Counted from the stretch's first letter, positions 36,565-44,590 are shown. The stretch: 64,000 nt of DNA from Roseovarius sp. Pro17 (GCF_035599575.1 NZ_CP141179.1:2728001-2792000), one strand, 5' to 3'. Translations and numbers: made by a program. The notes: generated from the letters alone by a model not told the origin.

Positions 36565-37163
36565 TCACGCCGCCTTAATATGTGCATTGGCGGCTGCCAG
36601 TTGTGACGTCTCGTCCATCATCAATCTATCCGCCGGAATAACAGTTACGCCTGTGATCCCGATGAAGCCAAGGATATGGCGCAAGTAACCTGTCGCAAAG
36701 TCGATCTCGCTGTCGATCGCCGTACCCCCCGATGTGATAACCAGGTAGGCCCTTTTTCCAATCAGCAGCCCTTTGGGCCATCCTCTGTGTAGGTGAACGT
36801 CAGGCCGGAGCGCGCAATCTGGTCGACCCAAGCCTTGAGCGCAGCAGGAATGCCGAAGTTGTAGATCGGCAGGCCGATAACAAGAATGTCGGCATCCGTC
36901 AGTTCCCCGACCATGCTGTCAGAATTTGCAAGTCGCGCGCTTTGATCGGCGGTGCGATCACCGTCTGCCGTGAAGTTTGCGCCGATCCAGAGGTCATCAA
37001 CAAACTCGACACCCTTTGAGACATCGCGTTCAATGACATTCGCATCCGGTGCCTTCTCAAGCAGCCTGCTGACCAGCGCATCAACGAGGCGCCGTGAGAC
37101 GGATCTCTCCGTGCGGCCACTCGTGTTGATTTTCAGATATGTAGGTGAATTTTGCTCTGACAT
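36565..37163 (-). pseudogene. FMN-dependent azoreductase-like gene with a single-base frameshift
   Basis: The first 130 codons (YLKINTSGRTERSVSRRLVD, LVIGLPIYNFGIPAALKAWV, FTYTEDGPKG) are a good AzoR flavodoxin-like reductase. At the G3 run (36769-36771) phase is lost and a stop follows; one extra G gives GLLIGKRAYLVITSGGTAID and GYLRHILGFIGITGVTVIPA to the normal end at 36565. It is divergent from TetR and has a strong promoter, so this could be a recent inactivation or a read error. Confidence 0.8.
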
Positions 37164-37181
37164 TTTCTCGCCTTTTAATTC

Positions 37182-37222
37182 ATACTGTTTGGTATATAAT
37201 TAGCTGTAGCTGATTGAGTCAA
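37182..37222 (-). promoter_or_regulatory. azoR promoter with TetR-type operator
   Basis: On the minus strand TTGACT (37217-37222) and TTATAT (37194-37199) are 17 bases apart. The inverted repeat ATACTGTTTGGTAT (37182-37195) overlaps the -10 and start point. Its reverse, ATACCAAACAGTAT, resembles the operator at 3189-3206. Confidence 0.65.
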
Positions 37223-37236
37223 GGGATTTGTATTAA

Positions 37237-37845
37237 ATGGTACAAAAGAAGCCGGGAAGGCCACGAAAGTTCGAACGGGACGTAGCGCTGAACGGCGCAG
37301 TCGAGGTTTTCTGGGCGAAAGGATTTGAGGGCGCATCGCTTGACGATCTTACCCACGCGATGGGCATCAACCGACCAAGCCTTTATGCTACTTTTGGTGA
37401 TAAGCAGGCGCTGTTTCTCTCCGCACTGGAACAGTATGGTAAAGGTGTTGGTACCGACCCATTGAGGGCTTTCGATGCAGCAACAAGCGCTAAAGCCGCT
37501 GTACAGGCGTTTCTGGAAACGGCTCTGAGGAACAATACGCGCTCGGGGTCGGCTGCCAAAGGCTGTCTTTTCGCCTGTTGCGCGGCCACTGTTGCCGAGG
37601 CGAATCCTGAGGTTCAGGCATTTCTCAAGAACGGAATGCTCTCCGCCGAAAAACACCTGGAAGACGGCTTGGAGCGTTTCAAGAAGCGCGGCGATCTTCC
37701 CCCTACCTACCCCGCCGACGCGAAAGCGCGGTTGATGATGGACATGATGCAGGGGCAGGCGTTCAGGGCACGCGCCGGAGAAAGTCGCGAGAAACTTCTG
37801 GCGGATTTGCCCGCGAGGCTCGGTGAAATCGTTCCAGTGAAGTAA
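37237..37845 (+). CDS. TetR/AcrR family regulator
   Basis: 202 residues. KKPGRPRKFERDVALNGAVE and FEGASLDDLTHAMGINRPSL then YATFGDKQALF form the N-terminal HTH. The C-terminal domain contains CLFACCAATVAEANPEVQAF, a cysteine-containing stretch found in the TetR_C_16-like group that regulates reductases. It is divergent from the azoreductase-hydrolase operon and is probably its repressor. Confidence 0.9.
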   Translation: MVQKKPGRPRKFERDVALNGAVEVFWAKGFEGASLDDLTHAMGINRPSLYATFGDKQALFLSALEQYGKGVGTDPLRAFDAATSAKAAVQAFLETALRNNTRSGSAAKGCLFACCAATVAEANPEVQAFLKNGMLSAEKHLEDGLERFKKRGDLPPTYPADAKARLMMDMMQGQAFRARAGESREKLLADLPARLGEIVPVK

Positions 37846-38237
37846 GAAGGTCTTGGTGGCATTTTGCGACCGGCCAGTTCGCGCTTCTCGGCCACTGAGC
37901 AGGGCGCAGGATTCGACATATTGGGTTCAAAACACACCTCGGATGCAGCGTGGCATTTTACAAAAACTCAGTCGTTTCTGTCACCGGCGATAACCACCGT
38001 TACTGACATCGACGATCACGCTGCCAAATTATTGACTAGCGGTCTCTGTTCTTATCCTGCCGATGAGACTTCTGTTTGTAACTTGGCTTTTGGAAGGTCA
38101 GTAAAAGAGCCGTATCCACCCAAATTTCCATAATTTGTTTCCACATTTTTCTACCTCCTGTGTAACAGAAGCGGCCACTTGCGCTTGCTGCTCAAACGAG
38201 TTTACCGTCCGCTTAAATTAACAACAGGTTATGTGAG
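37846..38237. other. 392-base gap, nothing supported
   Basis: An 89-codon frame is open on the plus strand but has no ribosome-binding site or family match. No terminator with a T tract and no repeat is evident. Confidence 0.4.
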
Positions 38238-39149
38238 ATGAGACGAGGACGCCTTCCGCTAACAGCATTGCGCGCATTCGAAGCTGCCGGAAGGGCGGAA
38301 AGCATCTCTTTGGCCGCAGCCGAGCTGCACGTCTCCCAAGCAGCCGTCAGCCGCCAGATCAAGGAGCTTGAAGCTCAAATAGGTATCATGTTGTTTGAGC
38401 GCATCCATCGCGGCGTGCGACTGACGCCGCAGGGTCAGCATCTTCTTCTGGCGCTGACACAGGCTTTCGACGGAATAGCCGATGCCCTCGGCGATATAAG
38501 CTCGCCAAAACTGGAAACGATCCTGATAAGCTCTGAGCCAGGCTTTGCTGCCTGTTGGCTAGCTCCAAAGCTCTTCGCCTTTCAGGAAATCGCGCCAAAT
38601 GTTGATGTCGTCCTAAACGCAGAGTCACAAATGGTCGATTTTGGAAACGATGGCACAACGCTGGCGATCAGGTTCGCAAGAGAGCGCAGCAGTTGGGCCA
38701 GGGTCGAAGTGCGCAAGCTCTGTGATACCCGTCTTTCCGCATATCTTTCCCCAGCATTGGCAGCATCAATCGACATCAGCACACCCGCAAGTCTTTTGGC
38801 ATTGTCGCGTCTTCACGAAGATAATCGCGATGATTGGTGCCATTGGTTTGCGGCAGCAGGCGTGAAGGTGGCGCAGGTTGAGCGTGGAACGATGTTCAAT
38901 GACAGTGCGGTCATGCTGCAAGCCGCGCTAAACGGTCAGGGTGTTGTTCTTCTCGATGATCTTTTTGATAAAAGTGTCGTCGAGACTGGCGATCTTGTGC
39001 GGCCTTTCGACATATCTATCGTTGGTGGATCGTACTGGCTCGCGAGCCGCAGCTTTGATCGGCTGTCAGAGAACGCGAAATGCTGTGCCGATTGGATTAT
39101 GAAAACTGTTGCGGCAGAAACCGACCTCGTTGTGCAAGGTTCAAACTGA
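38238..39149 (+). CDS. LysR family regulator (GcvA-like)
   Basis: 303 residues. The HTH is standard: LPLTALRAFEAAGRAESISL, then AAAELHVSQAAVSRQIKELE and RGVRLTPQGQHLL. The effector domain has the GcvA-branch features ALNGQGVVLLDD and RPFDISIVGGSYWLASR. No divergent target is close: the upstream gap is empty and the downstream genes face it. Target unknown. Confidence 0.88.
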   Translation: MRRGRLPLTALRAFEAAGRAESISLAAAELHVSQAAVSRQIKELEAQIGIMLFERIHRGVRLTPQGQHLLLALTQAFDGIADALGDISSPKLETILISSEPGFAACWLAPKLFAFQEIAPNVDVVLNAESQMVDFGNDGTTLAIRFARERSSWARVEVRKLCDTRLSAYLSPALAASIDISTPASLLALSRLHEDNRDDWCHWFAAAGVKVAQVERGTMFNDSAVMLQAALNGQGVVLLDDLFDKSVVETGDLVRPFDISIVGGSYWLASRSFDRLSENAKCCADWIMKTVAAETDLVVQGSN

Positions 39150-39221
39150 GCTTCCAGCGCACAAGTAAGATTCGGCCAAAACCATATGTCTCTGTCACAG
39201 GCGAATACGATGGTTTTAGCG

Positions 39222-39455
39222 CTAGCGCAGGGCTCGATGATCTGCCGAACCGAACTTTCGAATTACGCTTTGCGTGAGCGTTGCTGCGAATGGACCAAGG
39301 GTAAAAATCATCGTCGGCACAAGAACGGCTGTAAGAAGAAATGTCTACGCTGGTAGCGGCATATTTAAGTCTGCCCGCTGAAACCCCATTAAGGTAGCGA
39401 TGACAGCGACGTAGACGGCGATCCATGCAAAGAAGACTGTTAGAAGACGCGTCAT
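39222..39455 (-). pseudogene. Small two-helix membrane protein (DUF2798-like) with an internal stop
   Basis: The frame reads MTRLLTVFFAWIAVYVAVIA, then TLMGFQRADLNMPLPA, a TAG at codon 37, and continues in the same frame with TFLLTAVLVPTMIFTLGPFA to a second TAG at 39222. The two hydrophobic helices and their spacing fit DUF2798-like proteins. The start overlaps the MarR stop by 4 bases (ATGA), so it is the third gene of the monooxygenase operon. A single C-to-T or similar change would explain the stop. Confidence 0.55.
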
Positions 39456-39892
39456 GGCTGCTTTCCCATAAAATCGGAAATGGTTTCAAAATAGCCGGGC
39501 AGGATTGCTGCAAGCACTGTCTTGCCTTCGTCCGTCAGGGCCAGACGATGGGCGCGTGAATCCTCAGGATCGTCACGGCGTAGGAGCAATTTGTCTTTCA
39601 GCAGCGCAGCCACTGTCCGGTGCAGGACCGGCTTGGATATGTCCAACCGTTGATTGATTTCGCCTTGACGAAGACTGTCCGTGTCTGGCTCGCGGTCTAT
39701 CACGATCAGGATATGGAACTTCAACTGTGACAGGTTATGGCCACCAAAGTAGGCGTCCAACAAGCGCTCTAGCTGGCTTGCCTCGCGCATCATCGAGAGT
39801 GCTTGCGCCACGGTATCCACGTCGCCCGCACCAGTTGCCGACACGTAACCGTCGATCATCATCCGTGTAGGCAATTCCCGAAGAAAGAACAT
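39452..39892 (-). CDS. MarR family transcriptional regulator
   Basis: 146 residues. LSQLKFHILIVIDREPDTDS, INQRLDISKPVLHRTVAALL and DPEDSRAHRLALTDEGKTVL are the winged-helix parts. It begins one base after the end of the monooxygenase gene and overlaps the following membrane-protein gene, so it is the middle gene of an operon it probably controls through the palindrome at 40208. Confidence 0.85.
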   Translation of the reverse strand: MFFLRELPTRMMIDGYVSATGAGDVDTVAQALSMMREASQLERLLDAYFGGHNLSQLKFHILIVIDREPDTDSLRQGEINQRLDISKPVLHRTVAALLKDKLLLRRDDPEDSRAHRLALTDEGKTVLAAILPGYFETISDFMGKQP

Positions 39893-39893
39893 G

Positions 39894-40187
39894 CTACTTC
39901 AGACCATGCAACGGCAGGATACGGGGCGGTTCCGCCAACCATCCTTCGTAAGCTTTGAAAACAGCGGACGTGTAAGGTTCGGCATGATGCTGATCGAGCG
40001 CGTCCTGATCCTGCCATTCCTCGAAGAGATACAACGTATCCTGATCAGGTGCTTCGAACAGATTGAACGAACGGCAGCCGCTTTCAGCGCGGGTTTGGTC
40101 CAGAATTCCGATGATGGCTTGCTGGGCCTCCTTGAAATGTTCTGGCTTCGGTTTGATTTCGGCAAAAATGAATAGCGTGGTTGACAT
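39894..40187 (-). CDS. Antibiotic biosynthesis monooxygenase (ABM)-like quinol monooxygenase
   Basis: 97 residues from the ATG at 40187; the longer reading frame lacks support. LFIFAEIKPKPEHFKEAQQA, GCRSFNLFEAPDQDTLYLFE and EWQDQDALDQHHAEPY are signatures of ABM/YgiN-like ferredoxin-fold monooxygenases, which oxidise quinols or related aromatics without a cofactor. First gene of an operon with a MarR regulator, a common arrangement for quinone stress. Confidence 0.87.
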   Translation of the reverse strand: MSTTLFIFAEIKPKPEHFKEAQQAIIGILDQTRAESGCRSFNLFEAPDQDTLYLFEEWQDQDALDQHHAEPYTSAVFKAYEGWLAEPPRILPLHGLK

Positions 40188-40207
40188 TGAGTGGTTCCCA
40201 TATTTGG

Positions 40208-40243
40208 TTACCATGGTAATAATAGGCAAGTTGCTATTGTCAA
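40208..40243 (-). promoter_or_regulatory. Promoter and palindromic operator of the ABM-marR operon
   Basis: On the minus strand TTGACA (40238-40243) and TATTAC (40216-40221) are 16 bases apart. The perfect palindrome TTACCATGGTAA (40208-40219) overlaps the -10, a likely MarR site. Confidence 0.65.
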
Positions 40244-40537
40244 CTGGGTGGTAAAACAGCTCCAAGCTGCTGTTTTATTTGCAAAGTCCATATTCCATAA
40301 ATCACTGACACTGGTAAAAAAAGATCTATAATTTCAAGCCATTGAAGATGTGCTGGCTGCGCGCTTCCTGTCAAAGTCCAGTGGCAACGCCCATGACAGC
40401 AACAGAGGTTACCACCTTGCGCCTTATGGCAGTTTTAGCCGAACCACATCACCAAATTCATCGCTGCTTCTGTGTGAACAAAAGTTCGTCCAGTTTCCTG
40501 AAAAATTCAGAGCTTTTCACCAGTAGCGGCGATTTTT
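40244..40537. other. Gap before the IS5 element, nothing supported
   Basis: Short frames only. The sequence is AT-richer than its surroundings, as often found at insertion sites. Confidence 0.35.
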
Positions 40538-40697
40538 GGGGCTTTGTTGCACAAAGCACTTGCTGACCGGAGTGCCCCTTTCCCGGACACAGTTATCCCA
40601 CAGTTTTCGTGACGGGTATGCCGAGCGCGGTATAGCCGTTCATGATGGCGATACGGACTTGGACCTCGGCGACCTGCCGGTCGAAGTCCCGTGCCAT

Positions 40698-40736
40698 GCG
40701 CTGCCCGGCAATGGTTTGCCTGCAAACCACGAGAAG
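40698..40736 (-). repeat. Hairpin insert A in the transposase gene (39 bases, in frame)
   Basis: It holds a perfect stem, GGTTTGC (40713-40719) pairing with GCAAACC (40722-40728), and ends (minus strand) in GCCGGGCAGCG, like insert B. It adds 13 codons between GQRL and MARDF relative to what I know of the family. Confidence 0.55.
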
Positions 40737-41150
40737 GAGCCGCTGGCCCAAAAGTTTCATGCAGTGCATCTTGGTCTCGGCACGGCTCCGGCGGTGGTAT
40801 CCGCTCCAGTTTCGCCAGATCGCGCGTCCCAGGTATTTCGACGCTCGCAGGGCCTCGTTGCGTGCGATGACGCCTGCCGTCGCTGGCTTCCAGGGTCTGG
40901 CGTTTCTGCGTGGCGGGATGACGGCATGGGCACCTCGATCTGCAATGGCATCGTGGCAATTTCGCGTGTCATAGGCGCCGTCAGCAGTTACGCTGCCGAT
41001 CTCCTCGTCGGGCGGGATCTGGCCCAGAAGGTCGGGCAGCACCGGCGCGTCCCCAATGTGGCTTCCGGTAATCTCGACTGCCCGAACCTCCAACGTTTCT
41101 TCGTCGATCCCAAGATGGATCTTGCGCCAGACGCGCCGCTTGGCGCCGCC

Positions 41151-41190
41151 CGCTGCCCGGCAGGGTATTGCGCAGCAATGCACGAAAGGG
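41151..41190 (-). repeat. Hairpin insert B in the transposase gene (40 bases, frameshifting)
   Basis: The stem GTATTGC (41165-41171) faces GCAATGC (41175-41181) with one mismatch, at the same place as the stem of insert A. Both inserts share a TCGTG motif before the stem and the end GCCGGGCAGCG. Being 40 bases long, it shifts the frame. Confidence 0.55.
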
Positions 41191-41668
41191 ATGTTTGCGC
41201 GCATGCCACTCGCCTTCACCCTCCACCTTGATGCCCGTGCTGTCGACCAGCAGGTGCAACGGGCCATGCGAGCCTCGATAGGGGATGTTCACTGCGAGCG
41301 TCTTCTGACGGCGGCTTAAGGTGCTGAAATCCGGCACGTCCCAATCCAGCCCGATCAGTCTCAGTAGGCTATCGACGAAACCAGTCGTCTGGCGCAATGC
41401 CATGCCGAATAGCACTTTCATCGTCAGACATGTCTGGACGGCGGCATCGCTGTAGGTCGGCTGGCGGCCGCGCTTGCCGGTGGGCACTGCGTCACAGCAC
41501 ATCTCGGGATCGAACCAGATCGTCAGCGACCCACGGCGCTTGAGCGCGTCGTTATAGGCAGGCCAGTTCGTAGTCTTATAGGTCGGAGGTGTGGGTCTGC
41601 TCATGCCCGTCAGCTACCACGCTGGATTCAAAAGATGAATCCCCCGCAGGATTTGTGCAACAATGCCC

Positions 41669-41815
41669 GTTCTTGACTGAAATGGTTGTGGACTGGGGGC
41701 CTGGACGGCGATTAATTTTTCCATGCTACGCATCTTTCGAAAGCGCAGCATCGCCGCTCCCGTCGTCGGAACGGCCGGTGAGAGTTCTCGACCTTTTTGT
41801 TCAGCCCGCAGCCCG
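41669..41815 (-). pseudogene. IS6-family transposase remnant cut by the IS5 element
   Basis: In shifting frames the minus strand reads GLNKKVENSHRPFRRRER, then AMLRFRKMRSMEKLIAVQA, then PVHNHFSQERAL, the C-terminal region of IS6-family transposases (ENSH-x-PFRRRER...HNHFNQER). At least two frameshifts are present. The end is lost where the IS5 element begins. Confidence 0.65.
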
Positions 41816-41841
41816 TTGTTTGCCGTGATGGAGCAACCGCG

Positions 41842-42549
41842 CTAACTGCCGGCGCCACCTGTACAATCAATCCTGCGGATCAGGTTCCTGACGCTGGACA
41901 CATGCCACATCCCTCCACGCCTCGTGAGGATACTACGTCGGTTCAGTTCTGCGGCTATGGCGCGCAGCGTCTCATGGCCCTGAGCACGGATATCCTGCAC
42001 CACCGCCTTGAGGTCGTGGGCGAACTGGTCGGCATTTGCACTCACCGTTCGCCGGAGCGCCTCGCCCCCCTTCCCTGCCCGTTTGAGCGCCGCTGCCCCG
42101 TTGGGATTGCCGAGCGTCACACCACGCGCCTTCGCCGCCGCCAGCGCCTCCTTCGTGCGCCGGGCGATCGCCTCGCGCTCCTGCTGGGCCACGAGGGCCA
42201 TGATGCCGACCGTCAGATCGTTGGCTTCAGGCATGTCCACCGCCAGAAAGCGCGCGCCACTGTCACGCAGGGTCAGCAGGAACACCGCATTGCGGCTGAG
42301 CCGGTCCAGCTTGGCAATGACCAACGTCGCCCCGGTGAGCTTTGCCAGATGCAGAGCTTTGGCGAGCTCGGGCCGGGCATCCTTGCCGCCGCTTTCAACT
42401 TCGGTAAAACGGCCGATGACGTCCGCCCCGCGCGATGCCGCAAAATCATCGATTGCCTTGCGTTGCGCCTCCAGACCAAGACCCGATCGTCCCTGCCGTG
42501 CGGTCGAGACCCGCTCATAGGCAACGAACTTCGGAGTTGGGTGGAGCAT
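41842..42549 (-). CDS. Serine recombinase (resolvase/invertase family)
   Basis: 235 residues from the ATG at 42549. The catalytic serine is in FVAYERVSTARQGRSGLGLE (Ser15). GKDARPELAKALHLAKLTGA, ATLVIAKLDRLSRN and VGIMALVAQQEREAIARRTK complete the catalytic domain. The C-terminal HTH-like region (LRAIAAELNRRSILTRRGGM) is present, then it ends RIDCTGGAGS. It may be a transposon resolvase or a stand-alone site-specific recombinase; no transposase partner is left intact. Confidence 0.88.
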   Translation of the reverse strand: MLHPTPKFVAYERVSTARQGRSGLGLEAQRKAIDDFAASRGADVIGRFTEVESGGKDARPELAKALHLAKLTGATLVIAKLDRLSRNAVFLLTLRDSGARFLAVDMPEANDLTVGIMALVAQQEREAIARRTKEALAAAKARGVTLGNPNGAAALKRAGKGGEALRRTVSANADQFAHDLKAVVQDIRAQGHETLRAIAAELNRRSILTRRGGMWHVSSVRNLIRRIDCTGGAGS

Positions 42550-42956
42550 GTACAAACCTGCCTAACGTGGGTTTGGCAGATGTGTACGCGGACTGGCGCG
42601 GGATTGGGACGCTCAAAGATGAGCCGCCTCACTCATAGCTTATTGTTTTGACGTCACTTTCACCGTCAGACCCTGCCCCTCCGGTGAGATCGAGCGGCCG
42701 TTCGCATCGGTTGCCCTCCTTGTCGGTGTAGACTGTCACGAACTCGATCGTCGTCACCTGATCCGTCGGACTGTCCTGAGCGATGTCGAGGCGCGCCCGC
42801 GCGACTGGGGTCAGCCTCGCAGAACCGCAGCCTCCTTGCGTAGCCCACCCCAAGCATCGCCAAGAACGGTTTATGTGGATAACTTTCAAGAACGTTTGGG
42901 GCTTTCTCCTGAACCGGATATCTTTGCCCGTGAAGATATTGAAATTGTTCATGGTC
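42550..42956. other. Mixed mobile-element sequence between recombinase and excisionase-like gene
   Basis: Two partly convincing frames overlap on opposite strands: minus, DQVTTIEFVTVYTDKEGNRC then ERPLDLTGG; plus, VDNFQERLGLSPEPDIFARE then DIEIVHGHAL ending at 42967 inside the next gene's start. I can assign neither. A CTGCC/GGCAG dyad near 42565 could be part of a recombination site. Confidence 0.35.
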
Positions 42957-43160
42957 ATGCCCTGTAAACCCACCTTGATCCTTGCCGACGAAAAGACCGC
43001 CGCTGCGCTTTTTTGTATGCAGCGTGCGGAGTTCCGAAAGCTCGTCGATGCTGGCGCGCTGCCCCAGCCAATTGACTTGCACGGCTTTGCGCGCTGGCGC
43101 TATTCTGAACTTGAAGCGGTGGCGACCGGCACGGCGATAGAAGAGGAATTTGAACCATGA
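42957..43160 (+). CDS. Small excisionase-like protein
   Basis: 67 residues from the ATG at 42957 (an in-frame ATG two codons earlier is possible). ADEKTAAALFCMQRAEFRKL, then VDAGALPQPIDLHGFARWRY and SELEA is a MerR/AlpA-like winged-helix of the sort that acts as recombination directionality factor. Its stop overlaps the integrase start by 4 bases (ATGA). It probably steers the integrase toward excision. Confidence 0.7.
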   Translation: MPCKPTLILADEKTAAALFCMQRAEFRKLVDAGALPQPIDLHGFARWRYSELEAVATGTAIEEEFEP

Positions 43161-44164
43161 GAAAGCCCGACCTGCCCTACTTGGAGTTCAAGTCGGTTAA
43201 GGGCCGTCAATACGTTTATTTTCGCCGCGGCAAGACTCGCTTCCGCCTGCCGGACAACCCGGACAGCGAGGAGTTTTCCAGACAATACTGGACGATGCGC
43301 TCCGGTCGAAAGACCCGCACCGTGAAGACAACCTGGAACGCACTCATCATCGAACTCTACAAAAGCCCCGAGTTTACGACTAAAGCGAAGGGCACTCGAG
43401 AGAATTATCGCCGTCATTGCGAGGCAATCCGCGAGAAGAATGGCGACAAGGATGTTCAGAAATTCCGGCGCCGGGATGCTATCGCCGTGCGAGACGCGCT
43501 GGTCGATACTTGGTCGAAGGCAAATGAGAGGCTTGCGGTTCTATCGATCCTTTGTCGAAAGGCCGTAGATCTTGAATGGATCGAACGGAATCCAATCACC
43601 GACATCCCGAAATTGAAAGGCGGCGAGTACCAAGCTTGGCCGGATGATAAGCTCGATGCATTCGAGCGTCATTGCGAAGCGCAAGGACTCACGATGGCCA
43701 GAACGGTTTACGAGCTGTGCGTCGGGACCGGTCAGCGCTTGGGTGACTGCATGAAGATGACTTGGGACGATTTCGACGGCAAGTATATGGCTGTCTGTCA
43801 GGAAAAGACTGGCGTCAAGATTTGGGTCTACTGCCCGACGCGGCTTCAAACCTATCTCGGGGCGCTTCCCCGTGCCGGGCGTAACATCATCGCACGAAAC
43901 CTGACACAGCCCATCGGCAAACGAGCGGCCCAGAAGGCCGTAGAGGACGTCAGACTAGCCTTGGACCTCATGCACGGCGCAAACCGGCTGGTCCCGCATG
44001 GGTGGCGCTACACCGCAGCGAGGCTCCTTGCTGAAGCCGGCTGCAGCGACTCCGAAATTCAGGCCGTAACCGGTCACAAGACGCTCACCATGGTTCAAAA
44101 ATATCGCGCCCAAGCCAATCAAAGGTCGGCATCGAAGCGGGCACAGCAGCGCCGCGACCGGTGA
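43157..44164 (+). CDS. int: Tyrosine recombinase (integrase) of an island at tRNA-Leu
   Basis: 335 residues. The catalytic set is visible: Arg194 (VGTGQRLGD), His281 and Arg284 (PHGWRYTAARLL), His307 (VTGHKTLTMV) and Tyr316 (QKYRAQANQ). The central core-binding domain spans about 60-150. The gene ends 110 bases from the 3' end of tRNA-Leu, the classic position for an integrase that uses the tRNA gene as attachment site. Confidence 0.92.
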   Translation: MRKPDLPYLEFKSVKGRQYVYFRRGKTRFRLPDNPDSEEFSRQYWTMRSGRKTRTVKTTWNALIIELYKSPEFTTKAKGTRENYRRHCEAIREKNGDKDVQKFRRRDAIAVRDALVDTWSKANERLAVLSILCRKAVDLEWIERNPITDIPKLKGGEYQAWPDDKLDAFERHCEAQGLTMARTVYELCVGTGQRLGDCMKMTWDDFDGKYMAVCQEKTGVKIWVYCPTRLQTYLGALPRAGRNIIARNLTQPIGKRAAQKAVEDVRLALDLMHGANRLVPHGWRYTAARLLAEAGCSDSEIQAVTGHKTLTMVQKYRAQANQRSASKRAQQRRDR

Positions 44165-44190
44165 GAACGGAACAAGATCAGAACAAGAAT

Positions 44191-44211
44191 GTGCGAAACC
44201 GAGTGCGAAAC
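44191..44211. repeat. Direct repeats between integrase and tRNA
   Basis: GTGCGAAAC occurs at 44191-44199 and 44203-44211, 12 bases apart, one helical turn. Such paired repeats beside an attachment site often are integrase or excisionase arm sites. Confidence 0.4.
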
Positions 44212-44274
44212 TTTCGCTCACCCATGCAGGGTATGATCAGATCACAGCCAAAAAACCCAATGTTTTCAATATGG

Positions 44275-44355
44275 TGCGGGTGAAGGGACTCGAACCCCCA
44301 CGCCAAAGGCGCCAGAACCTAAATCTGGTGCGTCTACCAGTTCCGCCACACCCGC
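44275..44355 (-). tRNA. tRNA-Leu (anticodon UAG)
   Basis: The minus strand folds as a class II tRNA: acceptor GCGGGTG/CACCCGC, anticodon stem CCAGA/TCTGG around TTTAGGT (anticodon TAG), a long variable arm (GCGCCTTTGGCGT) and the T-loop GGTTCGAGTCC. Discriminator base is A; CCA is not encoded. Its 3' end points at the integrase gene, so it is the likely attachment site. No second copy of its 3' end is seen in the window. Confidence 0.95.
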
Positions 44356-44590
44356 ACGCCGCCGCGCAGCCCTTTGGGCCCGCAGCGCCAGCCCGTCCTA
44401 GCGCAGCGCGCGGCCCGATGCGAGAGGGAAATTAGCGACGCCTGCGGGGGGATTTGCGAAAGATGGACGTTTTTTGCCGAATTTTCCGGATATCGTCAGC
44501 AAAATAAACGAGCAGATAAGAAATTAGCAATACGCCATGACGCCGAAATCGACCAGATGAACGCCGCCTAGCAAGGGCAAAGGCAGCCGA

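Larger units (their letters stand above)
40593..41604 (-). pseudogene. IS5-family transposase, split by an internal insert
   Basis: The N-terminal half (MSRPTPPTYKTTNWPAYNDA; TCLTMKVLFGMALRQTTGFV; LLVDSTGIKVEGEGEWHARK) and C-terminal half (RRVWRKIHLGIDEETLEVRA; GSVTADGAYDTRNCHDAIAD; KYLGRAIWRNWSGYHRRSRA) are in different frames. The break coincides with an extra 40 bases after codons ARKH, where the family normally goes directly to GG-x-KRRVW. A second, in-frame insert adds 13 residues (LLVVCRQTIAGQR) before MARDFDRQVAE. The catalytic D, D and E positions are otherwise kept. Confidence 0.8.
40538..41668 (-). mobile_element. IS5-family insertion sequence (about 1.13 kb)
   Basis: The ends are inverted repeats: GGGGCTTTGTTGCACAAA at 40538 and, read inward from 41668, GGGCATTGTTGCACAAATCC. 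One minus-strand transposase gene fills the element. It was inserted at an IS6 remnant, whose transposase text stops exactly at 41669. The length is slightly above the usual 1.05 kb because of two internal inserts of about 40 bases. Confidence 0.85.

Noticed and set aside
37864..38133. 89-codon plus-strand frame between TetR and LysR genes
   Set aside because: No ribosome-binding site, no recognisable text, and composition unlike neighbouring genes.
39345..39347. TAG read through as an amino acid (recoding)
   Set aside because: No pyrrolysine or suppressor machinery is visible, and TAG is used as a normal stop elsewhere in the window.
40593..41604. Programmed frameshift in the IS5 transposase
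   Set aside because: The halves do not overlap at a slippery site. The break coincides with extra sequence, so an insertion explains it better.
44170..44184. GAAC-N7-GAAC LexA-like repeat after the integrase gene
   Set aside because: It lies downstream of the integrase stop and before nothing it could control. About two matches are expected by chance in the window.
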